Positions 54,233 through 64,000 of a DNA stretch of 64,000 bases are shown here, one piece after another. The stretch comes from Cylindrospermopsis curvispora GIHE-G1 (GTDB taxonomy: Bacteria > Cyanobacteriota > Cyanobacteriia > Cyanobacteriales > Nostocaceae). Made by a program: the position numbers and the translations under genes. Every line of letters starts with the position of its first letter. The first letter of the stretch is position 1. The notes under the pieces were generated by a model that saw only the letters and a program-made list of their open reading frames with translations, ran no database searches and had not been told where the DNA came from. The stretch covers positions 3,829,501 through 3,893,500 of the forward strand of contig NZ_CP060822.1 of assembly GCF_014489415.1 (NCBI RefSeq), written 5' to 3'.

Positions 54233-55414
54233 TTAAAGGTTGGGACTGAGTATCAACAATTGCTGCTCTATCAATTTCCTGACTCCAGCTAAATCCACTT
54301 GACTTTTCACGAGAATTTGTGATATGCTGTGTACTCCATCACATTTTTCCATGAACTCTAACTCCTGGGGAGATAGGTTAATAATTTGGTAATCGTAGTT
54401 AAATATACATTGACTGGGAAATCCATCTATACAAGGGTTTAATTCTGGAATAGCTGTTAGTAAGGTATTATCATCTTGCCAATGGCTTTTTTCTAAGGGG
54501 GGAGAAGCTAGGAAAAACTCGTAGTGGGCAACCTCGGGGTCTAATAGTTCTATGAGGCGATATTTTTCTCTGGGAGATAATTCTTGGGCTCGTGCCATCA
54601 GTTCTGGCGCTTTCCCCAATAATCTCTCCAGATTCCAAAAGCCTGGATTGGAAAATCCTACAAACTCTAACCCAGAAGCATCTATGAGCTGGAACAAGGT
54701 ATCAATGTTATAATCCACTTCCTGGGGATGAACGTACATGTCAGCAAAACATTCGTCCTTTTGATTTTCCCATGACCATCTGGCTTTCTCTCTATTGACA
54801 ATTCTATTGTTTTCTGGTAGAGCAGCAAATATTTTTCTACCCACTTGTACCCCATCTCCATAATCGCCACGTTTACTTCCTTGAAGAAGTGCGATCGCCT
54901 TTTGCATAAGTTGTATTTCCCATCTACCCAATTCACCATAAACAAAGATGTGCATAATTCCTCCCGGTGTCAGTTTACCTGCGAGGGACTGAATACCAGC
55001 TATGGGGTCAGGTAAATGATGGAGTACACCAACAGAATTAATCAAATCAAACTTTCCCGGTATTTGGTCCAGATCATAAATACTCAGGTGGTGAAATTCC
55101 ACCCGGTTAGCACCGGAACTTTGACAGCGTTTTCTAGCAACTTCTAGCGTGCCCGGACTGATATCTATTCCTACTACATGTGAGTAGGGATTCAAATGTA
55201 CTAAATATTCCGTGCTAACTCCTGATCCACAACCAGCATCTAAAATCCGGATATCTTGTTTTGAGGGTTTTCTCCCGGTACAGAAGTTGTAAGCAGCTAA
55301 CCAATTCCAGCGCCAATTATATCCTGGTGGTGGTTGGTCTAAAATTGGTTCAGGGGGGAACGGGTAAGTGTCATAAAGTTTGGCTACAGCAGCAGTGATT
55401 TGGGTGTCGGACAT
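54233..55414 (-). CDS. SAM-dependent methyltransferase, class I
   Basis: This 393-residue protein has a Rossmann methyltransferase core in residues about 50-165: ILDAGCGSGVSTEYL (motif I), VVGIDISPGTLEVA (motif II) and FDLINSVGVLHHL (motif IV). A long C-terminal half of unknown fold follows and ends in a winged-helix-like stretch (VHSISQILVKSQVDLAGVRK, then LIEQQLLIL). Substrate unknown. It lies between the atp operon and menF on the same strand. Confidence 0.85.
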   Translation of the reverse strand: MSDTQITAAVAKLYDTYPFPPEPILDQPPPGYNWRWNWLAAYNFCTGRKPSKQDIRILDAGCGSGVSTEYLVHLNPYSHVVGIDISPGTLEVARKRCQSSGANRVEFHHLSIYDLDQIPGKFDLINSVGVLHHLPDPIAGIQSLAGKLTPGGIMHIFVYGELGRWEIQLMQKAIALLQGSKRGDYGDGVQVGRKIFAALPENNRIVNREKARWSWENQKDECFADMYVHPQEVDYNIDTLFQLIDASGLEFVGFSNPGFWNLERLLGKAPELMARAQELSPREKYRLIELLDPEVAHYEFFLASPPLEKSHWQDDNTLLTAIPELNPCIDGFPSQCIFNYDYQIINLSPQELEFMEKCDGVHSISQILVKSQVDLAGVRKLIEQQLLILSPNL

Positions 55415-55460
55415 TGTTAGATATTAACGCAGCTGGTCCTAGTCTATCAGAAAGTCCCCA

Positions 55461-56876
55461 CTACACCAACGCTTTAAGTAAGGCTTGTAATTTAAGCTGC
55501 ACCTCAGCAAATTCTCGTTCAGGGTCAGAACCTGCAACAATACCAGCACCAGCGTATAATCTGGCACAATTATTGTTAATAAGCGCGGAACGAATACCCA
55601 CAATAAACTCACAATTTCCCCTACTATCTAACCATCCTAGGGGTGCAGCATATAGACCGCGATCAAATTTCTCGTAGTGCCTAATTTCCGCACAGGCAAT
55701 TTCTCTAGTCGCCCCTGCTACAGCAGGTGTGGGGTGCAATTGGGCAACAATTTTTATGGGGTGAACATTATTGGGAACCACAGCAGTAATTGGTGTCCAG
55801 AGGTGTTGAATATTTGCCAGTTGTCGTAGTCGTGGAGTTAGGGGTTGGGGAAATAACCCCAGTTGTGATAGTCTCTGACTGATAAAATCAATTACCAGGT
55901 TATGTTCGTGTTTTTCCTTGCTACTGTTGACTAATCTATGGGCATTAACTGCATCTTCCTTAGGTGTTTTGCCCCTAGGAGCTGAACCAGCTAGTGCATC
56001 GGTGATTAGCTGGTGGTCTTGAATGCTAATTAGTCGTTCCGGACTGGCGCCCAGGAAGTTTTGTCCTCGACCATTACTAATACAAAACACATAACAGTTA
56101 GGATGTAAATTCCTTAAATTATTTAGGGATTTTAATATATTAAACGAACTATATGAATATACATCTAATGTGTCTGCCAAAACAATTTTGCTTAACTGTT
56201 TAGCTTCTATTTTTTTGAGAGCTGATAAAACTGAGTTTTTAAAAACGTCCGGATTGTTTATCTGGCTTGTCTGGGAACCCTTGCAGGTGGTCACAGCTAT
56301 GGGGAGACCATTGGTTAGAGATTGTAAAGTCCTAACTTTATTTTGGATATCTTGGAGTATGTGGTTAACATCAACATCAGCATCAACTACCGTGTTGATC
56401 ACTAGAGTACAAGAGGAATTTTTCACAGCTACTTGTAATTTGGGTAAAAAAATTGTCGCTGCTGCAAAGGGATAATTAGAATGCTGATGCTGTTCAAAAA
56501 AACTAAAACTGCAAAAAAAGTGACTACCTGTGAATGGTTCATTAAGATTACCGAAATTAATGATATTTTTTAGACAATCTTTAATAAAACCTTCCGTTTT
56601 GTTAAATCTGTGTTGACCATTAATATCTAATTTCTTTATGGCATCAATAGCTACAATGGCTTCCCCTTTACTTTTATTTTCAAAATAAAAGTTTAATGTG
56701 TTCCTTTGTCCTAACTTATCTAATACAAATAGGGGGTCTATAAAATCAATTGCCAAGGAGATGCTAACAATTTGCTGGTGATGATGTTCATAGCATCTTT
56801 GTTGCACTGCTAACAGTAGTTGATGCAAATCTTTATAATCTGTGAGGAATCTTGGAAGACATGGTGAAATTCTCAT
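55461..56876 (-). CDS. menF: Isochorismate synthase
   Basis: This enzyme converts chorismate to isochorismate, the first committed step to phylloquinone/menaquinone. It is 471 residues. The chorismate-binding domain is in the C-terminal half: KIVLADTLDVYS, FLGASPERLISI, ALAGSAPRGKTP, LWTPITAV and PTPAVAGATREIA. GAGIVAGSDPEREFAE closes it. The weaker N-terminal half is normal for MenF. It is divergent from menA, with 220 bases between holding both promoters. Confidence 0.93.
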   Translation of the reverse strand: MRISPCLPRFLTDYKDLHQLLLAVQQRCYEHHHQQIVSISLAIDFIDPLFVLDKLGQRNTLNFYFENKSKGEAIVAIDAIKKLDINGQHRFNKTEGFIKDCLKNIINFGNLNEPFTGSHFFCSFSFFEQHQHSNYPFAAATIFLPKLQVAVKNSSCTLVINTVVDADVDVNHILQDIQNKVRTLQSLTNGLPIAVTTCKGSQTSQINNPDVFKNSVLSALKKIEAKQLSKIVLADTLDVYSYSSFNILKSLNNLRNLHPNCYVFCISNGRGQNFLGASPERLISIQDHQLITDALAGSAPRGKTPKEDAVNAHRLVNSSKEKHEHNLVIDFISQRLSQLGLFPQPLTPRLRQLANIQHLWTPITAVVPNNVHPIKIVAQLHPTPAVAGATREIACAEIRHYEKFDRGLYAAPLGWLDSRGNCEFIVGIRSALINNNCARLYAGAGIVAGSDPEREFAEVQLKLQALLKALV

Positions 56877-57096
56877 GGATGTGTCTGTTAATTTTTTTTA
56901 AGTTTTATTGATCAAGTGTAACAAATAGATTGTAATATTTTAGTTCTATTACTAGTTCTATTGCGGGTTTTATTAATTCAAATTAGCATCTTCTGGGAAC
57001 TTGGAGCTATAAGAAAGATGAAATTTCTCGCTCAAATTTCTCAGTTAAGTATAGGATCCGGTGGTAAATTTATTAGAGTGTAGTTGATGAGGAATA

Positions 57097-57990
57097 ATGA
57101 CCACAAGACAAATACCCAATCATAAGTTGTGGATGGCTGCTATTAAACCACCAATGTACAGTGTTGCTATTATGCCTATATGGGTGGGATCTTGTGTCGC
57201 TTTTGCGCAAACTGAAATTTTTGATGGTGTCCTATTTACGATTTTTGCAACTGCGGCAATTTTGATTCTAGCGTGGGAAAACATCACTAATGATGTTTTT
57301 GATGCGGAAACGGGTATTGATAAAAATAAACATCACTCATTAGTAAGTTTAACAGGCAATAAGCAATTAATGTTCTGGTTGGGTAATTTGTGCCTAATTT
57401 TGGGTTTGTCAGGAATAATTGCGATCGCTTGGTTACAAAGAGATCCAACTGTGATTGGACTTATTCTATTGTGTTGTAGTTTAGGTTATGTGTACCAGGG
57501 ACCTCCGTTTAGATTAGGGTATAAGGGTTGGGGAGAAGTTTTGTGTTTCTTTGCGTTTGGACCTGTGGGGATGACAGCAGCATACTACAGTCAAACCCAA
57601 AATTGGTCACCTACTAATTTAGCTGCTTCGGTTATTGTAGGGATTGTAACTAGTTTAGTATTATTTTGTTCTCATTTTCATCAAGTAAAAGATGACATTG
57701 CTGCGGGAAAGCGGTCACCCATTGTGAGGTTAGGAACACAAAGGGGTGCAGAAGTTTTAGTATGGTTTACCGCTAGTATTTATGTGATATGTTTATTACT
57801 GGTAGTGTTAGGAATTTTTCCCTTTTGGACTATATTAAGTTGGTTGAGTTTACCTTTTGGGGTGAAATTATGTGGTCACGTGTGGAAAAACCATCATCTT
57901 CCGGAAAAGGTGAGTGATTGCAAGTTCATTGCTATCGGGGTGCATTTTTGGAGTTGTTTGTTATTAGGGATAGGGTTTATTTTGGGTTAG
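57097..57990 (+). CDS. menA: 1,4-dihydroxy-2-naphthoate polyprenyl/phytyltransferase
   Basis: This membrane prenyltransferase of the UbiA superfamily has 297 residues and about eight helices. The first Asp-rich motif is NDVFDAETGID and the second is near HFHQVKDDIAAGKRSP, both needed to bind the prenyl diphosphate. In cyanobacteria it attaches the phytyl chain to make phylloquinone for photosystem I. It is separated by 4 bases from menC. Confidence 0.94.
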   Translation: MTTRQIPNHKLWMAAIKPPMYSVAIMPIWVGSCVAFAQTEIFDGVLFTIFATAAILILAWENITNDVFDAETGIDKNKHHSLVSLTGNKQLMFWLGNLCLILGLSGIIAIAWLQRDPTVIGLILLCCSLGYVYQGPPFRLGYKGWGEVLCFFAFGPVGMTAAYYSQTQNWSPTNLAASVIVGIVTSLVLFCSHFHQVKDDIAAGKRSPIVRLGTQRGAEVLVWFTASIYVICLLLVVLGIFPFWTILSWLSLPFGVKLCGHVWKNHHLPEKVSDCKFIAIGVHFWSCLLLGIGFILG

Positions 57991-57994
57991 AAAA

Positions 57995-59008
57995 ATGGAG
58001 TACCAATTTTCTTTTCGTCAATTCAGTCAGAAATTTACCCATGCTGTGATTACCAATCATGGTGTTTGGGATATGCGAGAGGGCATAATGATTAGACTGG
58101 TTGATCGAACTGGGAAAGTAGGTTGGGGGGAAATTTCTCCCATTGCTTGGTTTGGTTCAGAAACCTTAGAACAAGCTAGGGAGTTTTGTAGTCAACTACC
58201 AGAGATAATTACTCCAGAGATGATTTTGGGTATTCCAGCCCACTTACCAGCTTGTCAATTTGCTTTTGAATCGGCCAGAGAAAATTTTTCCAATTCAATA
58301 CCTGTTTTTAAAAATCAACATTTAAGAGATGAAAGCCTAATAAGTAAAAAGATGAAATATAGTGCTTTATTACCGAAAGGAGAAGCTGCTGTTCAGGAAT
58401 GGAAAAATTTATGGCAAAAGGGTTATGAGACCTTCAAACTAAAAATAGCAGTGGATCACATAACCCAGGAATTAGAAATTTTGCACTTACTGGTTGGTCA
58501 ACTACCAGAATCTGCCAAAATCCGGTTAGACGCTAATGGAGGACTCAATTATCACCAAGCTAAATTATGGTTAGAAGTTTGTGATCAATTTTCTCAAAAG
58601 ATTGAATTTATTGAGCAACCTTTAGGGATGGATAGGTTGGAAGAAATGCTAGAATTGAGCCAAGTATATTTAACAGAAATCGCTTTAGATGAGTCCGTTG
58701 CCACCTGGCAAAAGTTAGAAAGTTGTTATCAAATGGGGTGGCGAGGAGTTTTTGTGGTCAAACCAGCTATTTTAGGTTCACCATCTCGGTTGAGGGAATT
58801 CTGCCAAAATCACACCATTGATCTGGTATTTTCTTCTGTATTTGAAACTCCTATTGGTAGAGAAGCTGCGCTCAAGTTGGCTGGGGAACTATCTCATGGC
58901 ATATCTAATCTATCTGGTAATTGCCGTTCTCTGGGTTTTGGTATTGACCATTATTTTGCACTACAATCTACAAACTGGCCAGAAGTTTTATGGAATCCTA
59001 TTTATTAA
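57995..59008 (+). CDS. menC: o-succinylbenzoate synthase
   Basis: This enolase-superfamily dehydratase of 337 residues forms o-succinylbenzoate. It shows the catalytic KLKIAV Lys, the metal Asp in RLDANGG, EFIEQPLG, IALDESVATWQK, and the second Lys in FVVKPAILGS. The capping domain occupies about residues 1-110. The gene is packed between menA and menE. Confidence 0.94.
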   Translation: MEYQFSFRQFSQKFTHAVITNHGVWDMREGIMIRLVDRTGKVGWGEISPIAWFGSETLEQAREFCSQLPEIITPEMILGIPAHLPACQFAFESARENFSNSIPVFKNQHLRDESLISKKMKYSALLPKGEAAVQEWKNLWQKGYETFKLKIAVDHITQELEILHLLVGQLPESAKIRLDANGGLNYHQAKLWLEVCDQFSQKIEFIEQPLGMDRLEEMLELSQVYLTEIALDESVATWQKLESCYQMGWRGVFVVKPAILGSPSRLREFCQNHTIDLVFSSVFETPIGREAALKLAGELSHGISNLSGNCRSLGFGIDHYFALQSTNWPEVLWNPIY

Positions 59009-60459
59009 AAAGTTTATCAGATATGGACAATCAAAACATCTTTAGGGAAAATTGGTTAATAGTTGAAAATGGTGAACAATTTGAACCCCTTGTTAAGGAA
59101 TTATATGGTGAAATACGTAATCAATTAGATAGGCAAATTGACCACAACTATGAACCGGTATATAAACCCCTAAAAATCATTTTAGCCCAGCGAGATCCGG
59201 TAAAATTTCTGGCGGGATTTATTGCTGGTTGTGCAGCTGAGTGTGCAGTTTTTTTATGTAATCCCGACTGGGAAAAAAATGAATGGGAGCAAGTTTGGAA
59301 TTTAGTAAAACCAGATATTATTTGGGGTGATGAGATAAAATTTCCTGATTTTACCACCACTAATATTCCGGAAGAACCTATGATTAGTGGCATTATGATT
59401 CCCACTGGTGGTTCATCGGGAAAGATTAAATTTGCCATTCATACCTGGGAAACTCTCACCGCGTCAGTGTGGGGATTTACAGAATATTTTAATTTAAGTT
59501 CGGTGAATTCTTTCTGTGTTTTACCACTATATCATGTGAGTGGTTTGATGCAGTTTATAAGAAGTTTTACCACCGGTGGAAAATTAGTTATTACTTCATT
59601 TAAACAGCTCACATCTGAATCTAACCAAACATCAGATATTTACAAGATAAAAAACTCAGACTTTTTTATATCTCTAGTGCCAACTCAATTACAAAAACTA
59701 TTAGACAATCAAAAATTAACCCAATGGCTATCGGAGTTTGAAACTGTATTATTGGGAGGTGGACCATCATGGAATGATTTATTAACCAAAGCTAGAGCAA
59801 ATGGCATTAGGTTAGCTCCCACATACGGTATGACCGAAACAGCTTCCCAAATAGCCACCTTAAAACCAGATGAGTTTTTAAAAATAGCACCGGATGAGTT
59901 TTTAAAAACTAAAAATAGTGGTCGGACTCTCCCCCATGCAGAAATTGTGATAGAGCATCTTCTGGAAAATGAACATTATGGGGGAAATCATCTGGGAGCT
60001 ATTAGGATTAAAGCTAAATCTTTGGTTTTGGGCTATTATCCCACAATTTGGCAGGATAGTCAGGGTTTTTTAACCGATGATATGGGATTTTTAGACCAGA
60101 ATGGTTATTTACATATTATGGGACGTAGGAGTAATAAAATTATTTCCGGTGGTGAGAATATTTATCCTCCAGAAGTGGAAGCAGCAATCCGAGCAACTAA
60201 TCTGATTATGGATGTGTGTGTAATTGGCATACCAGATCATAATTGGGGGGAAGCAGTAACAGCTATTTATGTCCCCCAATCTCCTCCCACTCCCATCCCA
60301 GAAATCAAAAACCAACTCCAGCAAACATTAACCAGGTTTAAAATTCCTAAATATTGGATTCCCGTGGTTAGCTTACCTCGTAATCCACAGGGAAAAATCA
60401 ACATTTCACAACTTCAACAGATCGTCCTGGAATCTCTCGATCAGGAAATGATCATATAA
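58990..60459 (+). CDS. menE: o-succinylbenzoate-CoA ligase
   Basis: This 489-residue ANL-family adenylating enzyme activates o-succinylbenzoate with CoA. The P-loop-like motif is [18 protein letters not shown], motif GMTETASQ follows, and the C-terminal hinge and catalytic Lys region is [19 protein letters not shown] through [10 protein letters not shown]. Two starts are possible: 58990, which overlaps menC by 19 bases, or 59023. The longer fits family length better. Convergent with menI, overlapping by 8 bases. Confidence 0.93.
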   Translation: MESYLLKSLSDMDNQNIFRENWLIVENGEQFEPLVKELYGEIRNQLDRQIDHNYEPVYKPLKIILAQRDPVKFLAGFIAGCAAECAVFLCNPDWEKNEWEQVWNLVKPDIIWGDEIKFPDFTTTNIPEEPMISGIMIPTGGSSGKIKFAIHTWETLTASVWGFTEYFNLSSVNSFCVLPLYHVSGLMQFIRSFTTGGKLVITSFKQLTSESNQTSDIYKIKNSDFFISLVPTQLQKLLDNQKLTQWLSEFETVLLGGGPSWNDLLTKARANGIRLAPTYGMTETASQIATLKPDEFLKIAPDEFLKTKNSGRTLPHAEIVIEHLLENEHYGGNHLGAIRIKAKSLVLGYYPTIWQDSQGFLTDDMGFLDQNGYLHIMGRRSNKIISGGENIYPPEVEAAIRATNLIMDVCVIGIPDHNWGEAVTAIYVPQSPPTPIPEIKNQLQQTLTRFKIPKYWIPVVSLPRNPQGKINISQLQQIVLESLDQEMII

Positions 60460-60901
60460 TCTCCTCCCTGGATTTTTTTCTCTCGATATCTTCTACGTCT
60501 CTACGGTTAGTTTCTAACCAGGAAATTATCTCACCTGACATTTGTCTCTTATTCCGCGTAGCTACATCAATACACACATGTCTGGTAATTGCTTTGGCTA
60601 CAATCACGTTACTGACATTAATTTCATAGTTAATATCAAATTTGTCCCCGGTGATTTTTTTGGGAATTAAGTTAATTATTAATTTGTCTCCACAATAAAT
60701 TGGTCGTAAATAATCTGCACTTGCGTGTACAATAGGATAGGCTATTGATGGATGGGTAAAGAAATTCCTCATGTTGATGTTAACATGCATTAGGGAATCT
60801 TCGTAAGCTTCGTGACATATATTTAAAATGTTGGCGAAGTAAACGACTCCTGCTGCATCAGTATCTGCAAATCTTATGGTTCTTTGGTAAGCGAAAATCA
60901 T
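60452..60901 (-). CDS. menI: 1,4-dihydroxy-2-naphthoyl-CoA thioesterase
   Basis: This hotdog-fold thioesterase of 149 residues has the 4-hydroxybenzoyl-CoA-type motif [17 protein letters not shown] with the catalytic Asp near residue 14. It is the expected hydrolase for DHNA-CoA in phylloquinone synthesis, and its place directly beside menE supports this over a general acyl-CoA thioesterase. The C-terminus is Lys/Glu-rich. Confidence 0.88.
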   Translation of the reverse strand: MIFAYQRTIRFADTDAAGVVYFANILNICHEAYEDSLMHVNINMRNFFTHPSIAYPIVHASADYLRPIYCGDKLIINLIPKKITGDKFDINYEINVSNVIVAKAITRHVCIDVATRNKRQMSGEIISWLETNRRDVEDIERKKSREEII

Positions 60902-60951
60902 TGTTGATAGATATATAGTTGATAATAAAGAGGCAAATTCCTCGCTTTTGG

Positions 60952-62175
60952 TTAGAGAATATAAATATCCTGGGAGCTGGGATTGAGGTAAGGGTAATGT
61001 AAATCAATTAGTTGAGATGCAAAATGTTGCTGAATAATCTGTATTCGCTCTTCTATGGCATTTTTACCTTTTTGCCAAGCTTCTAACAGAGCATTGGCAA
61101 TTATTTGACAACGGTTCATACCAAAACTCTCTTCTGGAGAGAATTTTTGGTTTGGTTCTTCAGCTAAACTCAATCCAGGCGCTAAGTATTTGGTAAATAG
61201 GGGAATTTGGGGCTGAAAATAAATTTCGGTCTCTAGGTAAGTTGGTTCCAGAATTTTACGGATAGCTGGATAGTCTTGACAGTTAAAATGTAATGTGGCT
61301 GTATCATACCTTCTATAAGAAATAGGATTATATAATACTTCAAAACTAAAGGGAATACTGGCATCGTTTAGTCGTTTTGTTAAAATGTTCATCAGGGCGA
61401 TCGCTCCGGATGGAGTAATGTTAAAATAGATTTCTACTATTTTTTTAGAATAATAATTTATATTATGGTTATGGGTATTATGGGATAGATGTTGCTGATT
61501 ACAGTTGCCAACTGCTATGTAACAACCATTTTGCAGTCGGTTCTTTGGCATCCAAATCCCTATTAAATCACTAGGAGTAGGAGATCGGTCGGACTTGAGG
61601 CAACATTCTGGTTCTACATACAGTGTGAGATTATTTTTCATTACGGCAATAGTCCCATCTGGTTCTATTCTTAATACCTCCCAGTCAGCATCATAGTTAC
61701 CTATACCGTGATTATTTTCATGTAGTAGTTGGTAAAAATCCTGGTCAACACCTAATTTGTAATTCGGTTCTAATCCGTTGGTTAGTAAATAACTACACTG
61801 CTGATTATTTGTAGATAAAATGGGCTGCAGTGCCCCATTGTAATAAATACCATGGAGGAAATTGCGCAGCAATAGGTTTAGATATTTTTGCTGCAAATCT
61901 GGTGAATTATGTCTAAATCTTTGTGCTACCGTACTGGGTATGGCAAAAGGTTGATATTGGGGATGTTGAATGGAGAAATCCGCTGAAATCTCAATATTTC
62001 TCACAATATCAAATAGGGACTCAATAACGGACAGGTGATAATTATCTACTCGATTTACTGGGGAATTTTGAGAACTACTGATTTGGCTTATTTGGCTATT
62101 CTGGGAATTGTTTGACCGCAGACCATGCAAATGGCTATTTACGGGGGAATTATTTACTTGGTAACTACTCAACAT
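60952..62175 (-). CDS. HopA1-like phosphopeptide lyase, second copy
   Basis: This 407-residue paralogue of the protein at 12332-13429 shares [65 protein letters not shown] and [19 protein letters not shown]. It has a longer Ser/Asn/Gln-rich N-terminal extension of about 45 residues. It follows a kinase-like gene after 134 bases, the same order as in the precursor cluster. No precursor gene lies within the window here. The role as a RiPP lyase is inherited from the family and is inferred. Confidence 0.75.
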   Translation of the reverse strand: MLSSYQVNNSPVNSHLHGLRSNNSQNSQISQISSSQNSPVNRVDNYHLSVIESLFDIVRNIEISADFSIQHPQYQPFAIPSTVAQRFRHNSPDLQQKYLNLLLRNFLHGIYYNGALQPILSTNNQQCSYLLTNGLEPNYKLGVDQDFYQLLHENNHGIGNYDADWEVLRIEPDGTIAVMKNNLTLYVEPECCLKSDRSPTPSDLIGIWMPKNRLQNGCYIAVGNCNQQHLSHNTHNHNINYYSKKIVEIYFNITPSGAIALMNILTKRLNDASIPFSFEVLYNPISYRRYDTATLHFNCQDYPAIRKILEPTYLETEIYFQPQIPLFTKYLAPGLSLAEEPNQKFSPEESFGMNRCQIIANALLEAWQKGKNAIEERIQIIQQHFASQLIDLHYPYLNPSSQDIYIL

Positions 62176-62309
62176 TTTAATAGACTTGCACCTCCGAAAT
62201 ATAACTCAAATATACTGGGAATTTAGGCTCTAACAGCAAATAGTACATAAAGTTTTAACAAATATCCATAGGATAGGATTAACAATCCTTAATATAATCT
62301 CTAATGGGA

Positions 62310-63557
62310 TCAACAACCGCGTAAACGAGTTTTAGGGTAGTAGATTGGTGCTATTTGGCGATTAGTTTCCCGTCCATTTTTTTTGGTGTAAGTTTTAACT
62401 CCTATCACAGATGGCAGAATTTTCTGGGGTGAAGTACCAAAAATATTTAATAGTGAGTTTTCTGGCATGGTTAATAGTTTTTTGCTAACTTCTAACATAG
62501 ATAAATGAGTTTTGTCAAAATACTTATAGTAGTTGATACATTTTTGAACATAATGGATAAGTGCCAATCCTGTAAATTGAACCACCCGAATAATAAACTG
62601 TGGGAAGTGTTCTAAAACCATGGGAAAGATCTGAATATAGGTTCCCATAATTGCAATTAGGGAGGGTTGAACCGTATCCAGGGAAATAAGGGCTAAATCC
62701 AGGGATTCTTCTAGGTCTAAACTGAAATCTACCACCAAACTAGAAAGCCACATTTGTAGATAACTAGCGAGTAGAGTTCCTAAATCAAAAGCGGGATCCC
62801 CCCAAGCATATACTCCCCATTGCTTAAATCTGACTAGACAGTTATCTAAATTCTGCCAACGGGAATGAACCAGAATATTATGCAGTTGTAAATCATTGTG
62901 GGTTAAACAACATGGTTCCCAATGGTAAGATAAATCCCCAATGGCCGATTCTAGTTCTTCATAATGTTGATAAAGCGCATGAAATTCCAGTGCTGCTGTG
63001 GGAATGTTGCCCAACACCTGCTGGGTAAGGGAGCTTATTCCTTGGACTGGATTGTAATAATTGTAGCGTAACTCTCCCTCGGGTGCAGTATCTATAAAAT
63101 CACGGTATTCCCGCTTCTGGAAAGTGGAACGATGTAAATATGCTAATGCACTACCAATAGAAGTGGCAATTTCTAGGGGGAAAATACTGCAACTTTTGTA
63201 AAATTCCTCCAGTTCCATATATTCGCTCAGAAAAGTACAGACCAGGATAGAGTTTTCCGCATCAAAGTGTAATAGTAAAGATGCGATCGCCGGAATATTA
63301 CCAAGAAGGGGAAATTGCAGTAGTAATTGGTGAAAAACCCACTCATTCCGGGACTGGTAGTTACTGGGATATTCCCCGTTAGGGGTTTCTTGTTTAATTA
63401 GAATTTGGCGGTTACCAGAGAGTTTTACCAAGAAAGCATGTTTATCAATAGTAGTTTTAGGTAAATCAGGTTCAGGGGATGGAGAATCTTGTGAACTGAA
63501 CAGACCTGCGTCATAAAGGTACTGGATCACATTTTCGGAAGACAGTGATATTTTCAT
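62310..63557 (-). CDS. APH-fold peptide kinase, second copy (second metal Asp lost)
   Basis: This 415-residue paralogue of the kinase at 13505-14653 keeps the catalytic loop CLTHNDLQLHN (His220, Asp222) and the later WGDPAFDLGTLLASYLQ. The position equal to the metal-binding Asp252 of the first kinase is Gln246 (VRFKQWG in place of RLIDWE). The sequence was rechecked codon by codon (CAA). It may be catalytically weak, inactive, or use metal differently. A basic C-terminal tail of about 30 residues is extra. It is paired with a HopA1-like gene. Confidence 0.75.
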   Translation of the reverse strand: MKISLSSENVIQYLYDAGLFSSQDSPSPEPDLPKTTIDKHAFLVKLSGNRQILIKQETPNGEYPSNYQSRNEWVFHQLLLQFPLLGNIPAIASLLLHFDAENSILVCTFLSEYMELEEFYKSCSIFPLEIATSIGSALAYLHRSTFQKREYRDFIDTAPEGELRYNYYNPVQGISSLTQQVLGNIPTAALEFHALYQHYEELESAIGDLSYHWEPCCLTHNDLQLHNILVHSRWQNLDNCLVRFKQWGVYAWGDPAFDLGTLLASYLQMWLSSLVVDFSLDLEESLDLALISLDTVQPSLIAIMGTYIQIFPMVLEHFPQFIIRVVQFTGLALIHYVQKCINYYKYFDKTHLSMLEVSKKLLTMPENSLLNIFGTSPQKILPSVIGVKTYTKKNGRETNRQIAPIYYPKTRLRGC

Positions 63558-63877
63558 GTATAACTTTCCCAGTTACTTAAATTACCGAGCTGATTGATGT
63601 GGAAATCGAGGAGTTTTCCGTTGTGAGGATTAAGTAGATAGCGACAATACACCAACCATTAAATATTGCTGTTATCTAGTAATATCTTGTTTATTTAGTG
63701 AAAACCTGCCAATATGGCAAATTTACCTTGATTTGCACTTCAATTGCACTTCAAATTATACGGAAGACTCTATAGTCCTGTAAAATATTGACACCACTGA
63801 CGATACTAGTTCCAGTATACATTGAATTTTTAGTTTTCATCCTATTCATGGTAAAATATACATATACTGATCAGCTC
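63558..63877. other. Intergenic stretch upstream of the second kinase
   Basis: About 320 bases, AT-rich. It must hold promoters for the kinase (minus) and the partial gene (plus). I found no small double-glycine precursor on either strand here. Confidence 0.5.
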
Positions 63878-64000
63878 ATGTCCACCATTAATACTTCATT
63901 CCACACCAAAGTCCAATTTTTACAGCGTCAAGCGGCGTCTGTGTTACTTTATCAGTCAGTATTACAAACGGAAGTAGGAATAGCGTTTCTAGAATTACTC
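63878..64000 (+). CDS. Start of a gene cut by the window edge (possible DUF815-type ATP-binding protein)
   Basis: The frame starting MSTINTSFHTKVQFLQRQ and continuing AASVLLYQSVLQTEVGIAFL is open to the right edge. From memory this resembles the start of cyanobacterial ATP-binding proteins of the DUF815 type, but 41 residues are too few to be sure. An in-frame ATG ten codons earlier (63848) is possible. Confidence 0.4.
   Translation, partial: MSTINTSFHTKVQFLQRQAASVLLYQSVLQTEVGIAFLELL

Overview
This window comes from a cyanobacterium, most likely a filamentous heterocyst-former (order Nostocales). The evidence is the complete cyanobacterial atp1 operon with duplicated b and b' genes, a cluster of late phylloquinone/menaquinone genes, the clock-input protein LdpA, an EbsA-type pilus protein, a Ycf45-like AAA/R3H ATPase, an Fe superoxide dismutase, a CYP110-like P450, a small HetP-like protein, and many scattered GCGATCGC (HIP1) octamers in an AT-rich background. 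The genus cannot be fixed from this sequence alone.

The left half (about 1-33 kb) is a patchwork of ordinary genes and accessory modules. After a Ktr-type K+ uptake pair (membrane subunit cut by the window edge) and queA comes a five-gene island (3.4-10.0 kb). It holds an SDR/aminotransferase fusion, a sugar-nucleotide epimerase, a DUF1349 protein, a DMT permease and a Nudix-like protein. A broken second copy of the queA 5' half lies on its far side. Next is a scrap zone (10.0-12.2 kb) of gene fragments, an orphan retropepsin-like protein and a HetP-like gene. From 12.3 to 16.4 kb lies a ribosomal-peptide cluster on the minus strand: a HopA1-like lyase, an APH-fold kinase and five small double-glycine precursors whose cores have no cysteine. 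Two M16 peptidases follow. A TetR regulator, a transposase scrap, a DUF29 protein and sodB come before a 10-kb minus-strand operon (22.4-32.4 kb). That operon encodes an unrecognised 809-aa protein, a phospholipase-D-fold nuclease, an SF1 helicase, a DUF2357 (McrC-like) protein and a coiled-coil McrB-like AAA+ protein. This set resembles the RNA-directed type IV restriction relatives called CoCoNuTs. A MITE-like repeat of about 110 bp occurs seven times, all in this left half and mostly at module joints.

The right half (33-61 kb) is mainly housekeeping: TPR, GST, YajQ, a DprA-like protein, a BioD/DRTGG ATPase, EbsA, dihydroorotase, signal peptidase I, LdpA and the AAA/R3H ATPase. These are followed by a P450, a decayed IS200/IS605 element, an FKBP, a phasin-like protein, the eight-gene ATP synthase operon, a methyltransferase, and menF plus menA-menC-menE with a thioesterase (menI). 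At 61-63.6 kb a second kinase/HopA1 pair appears with no precursor beside it, and its kinase has lost the second metal-binding Asp. The window ends inside a plus-strand gene.

The two systems most worth pursuing are the cysteine-free precursor peptides with a kinase/HopA1 dehydration pair, and the CoCoNuT-like operon with its unrecognised 809-aa subunit.
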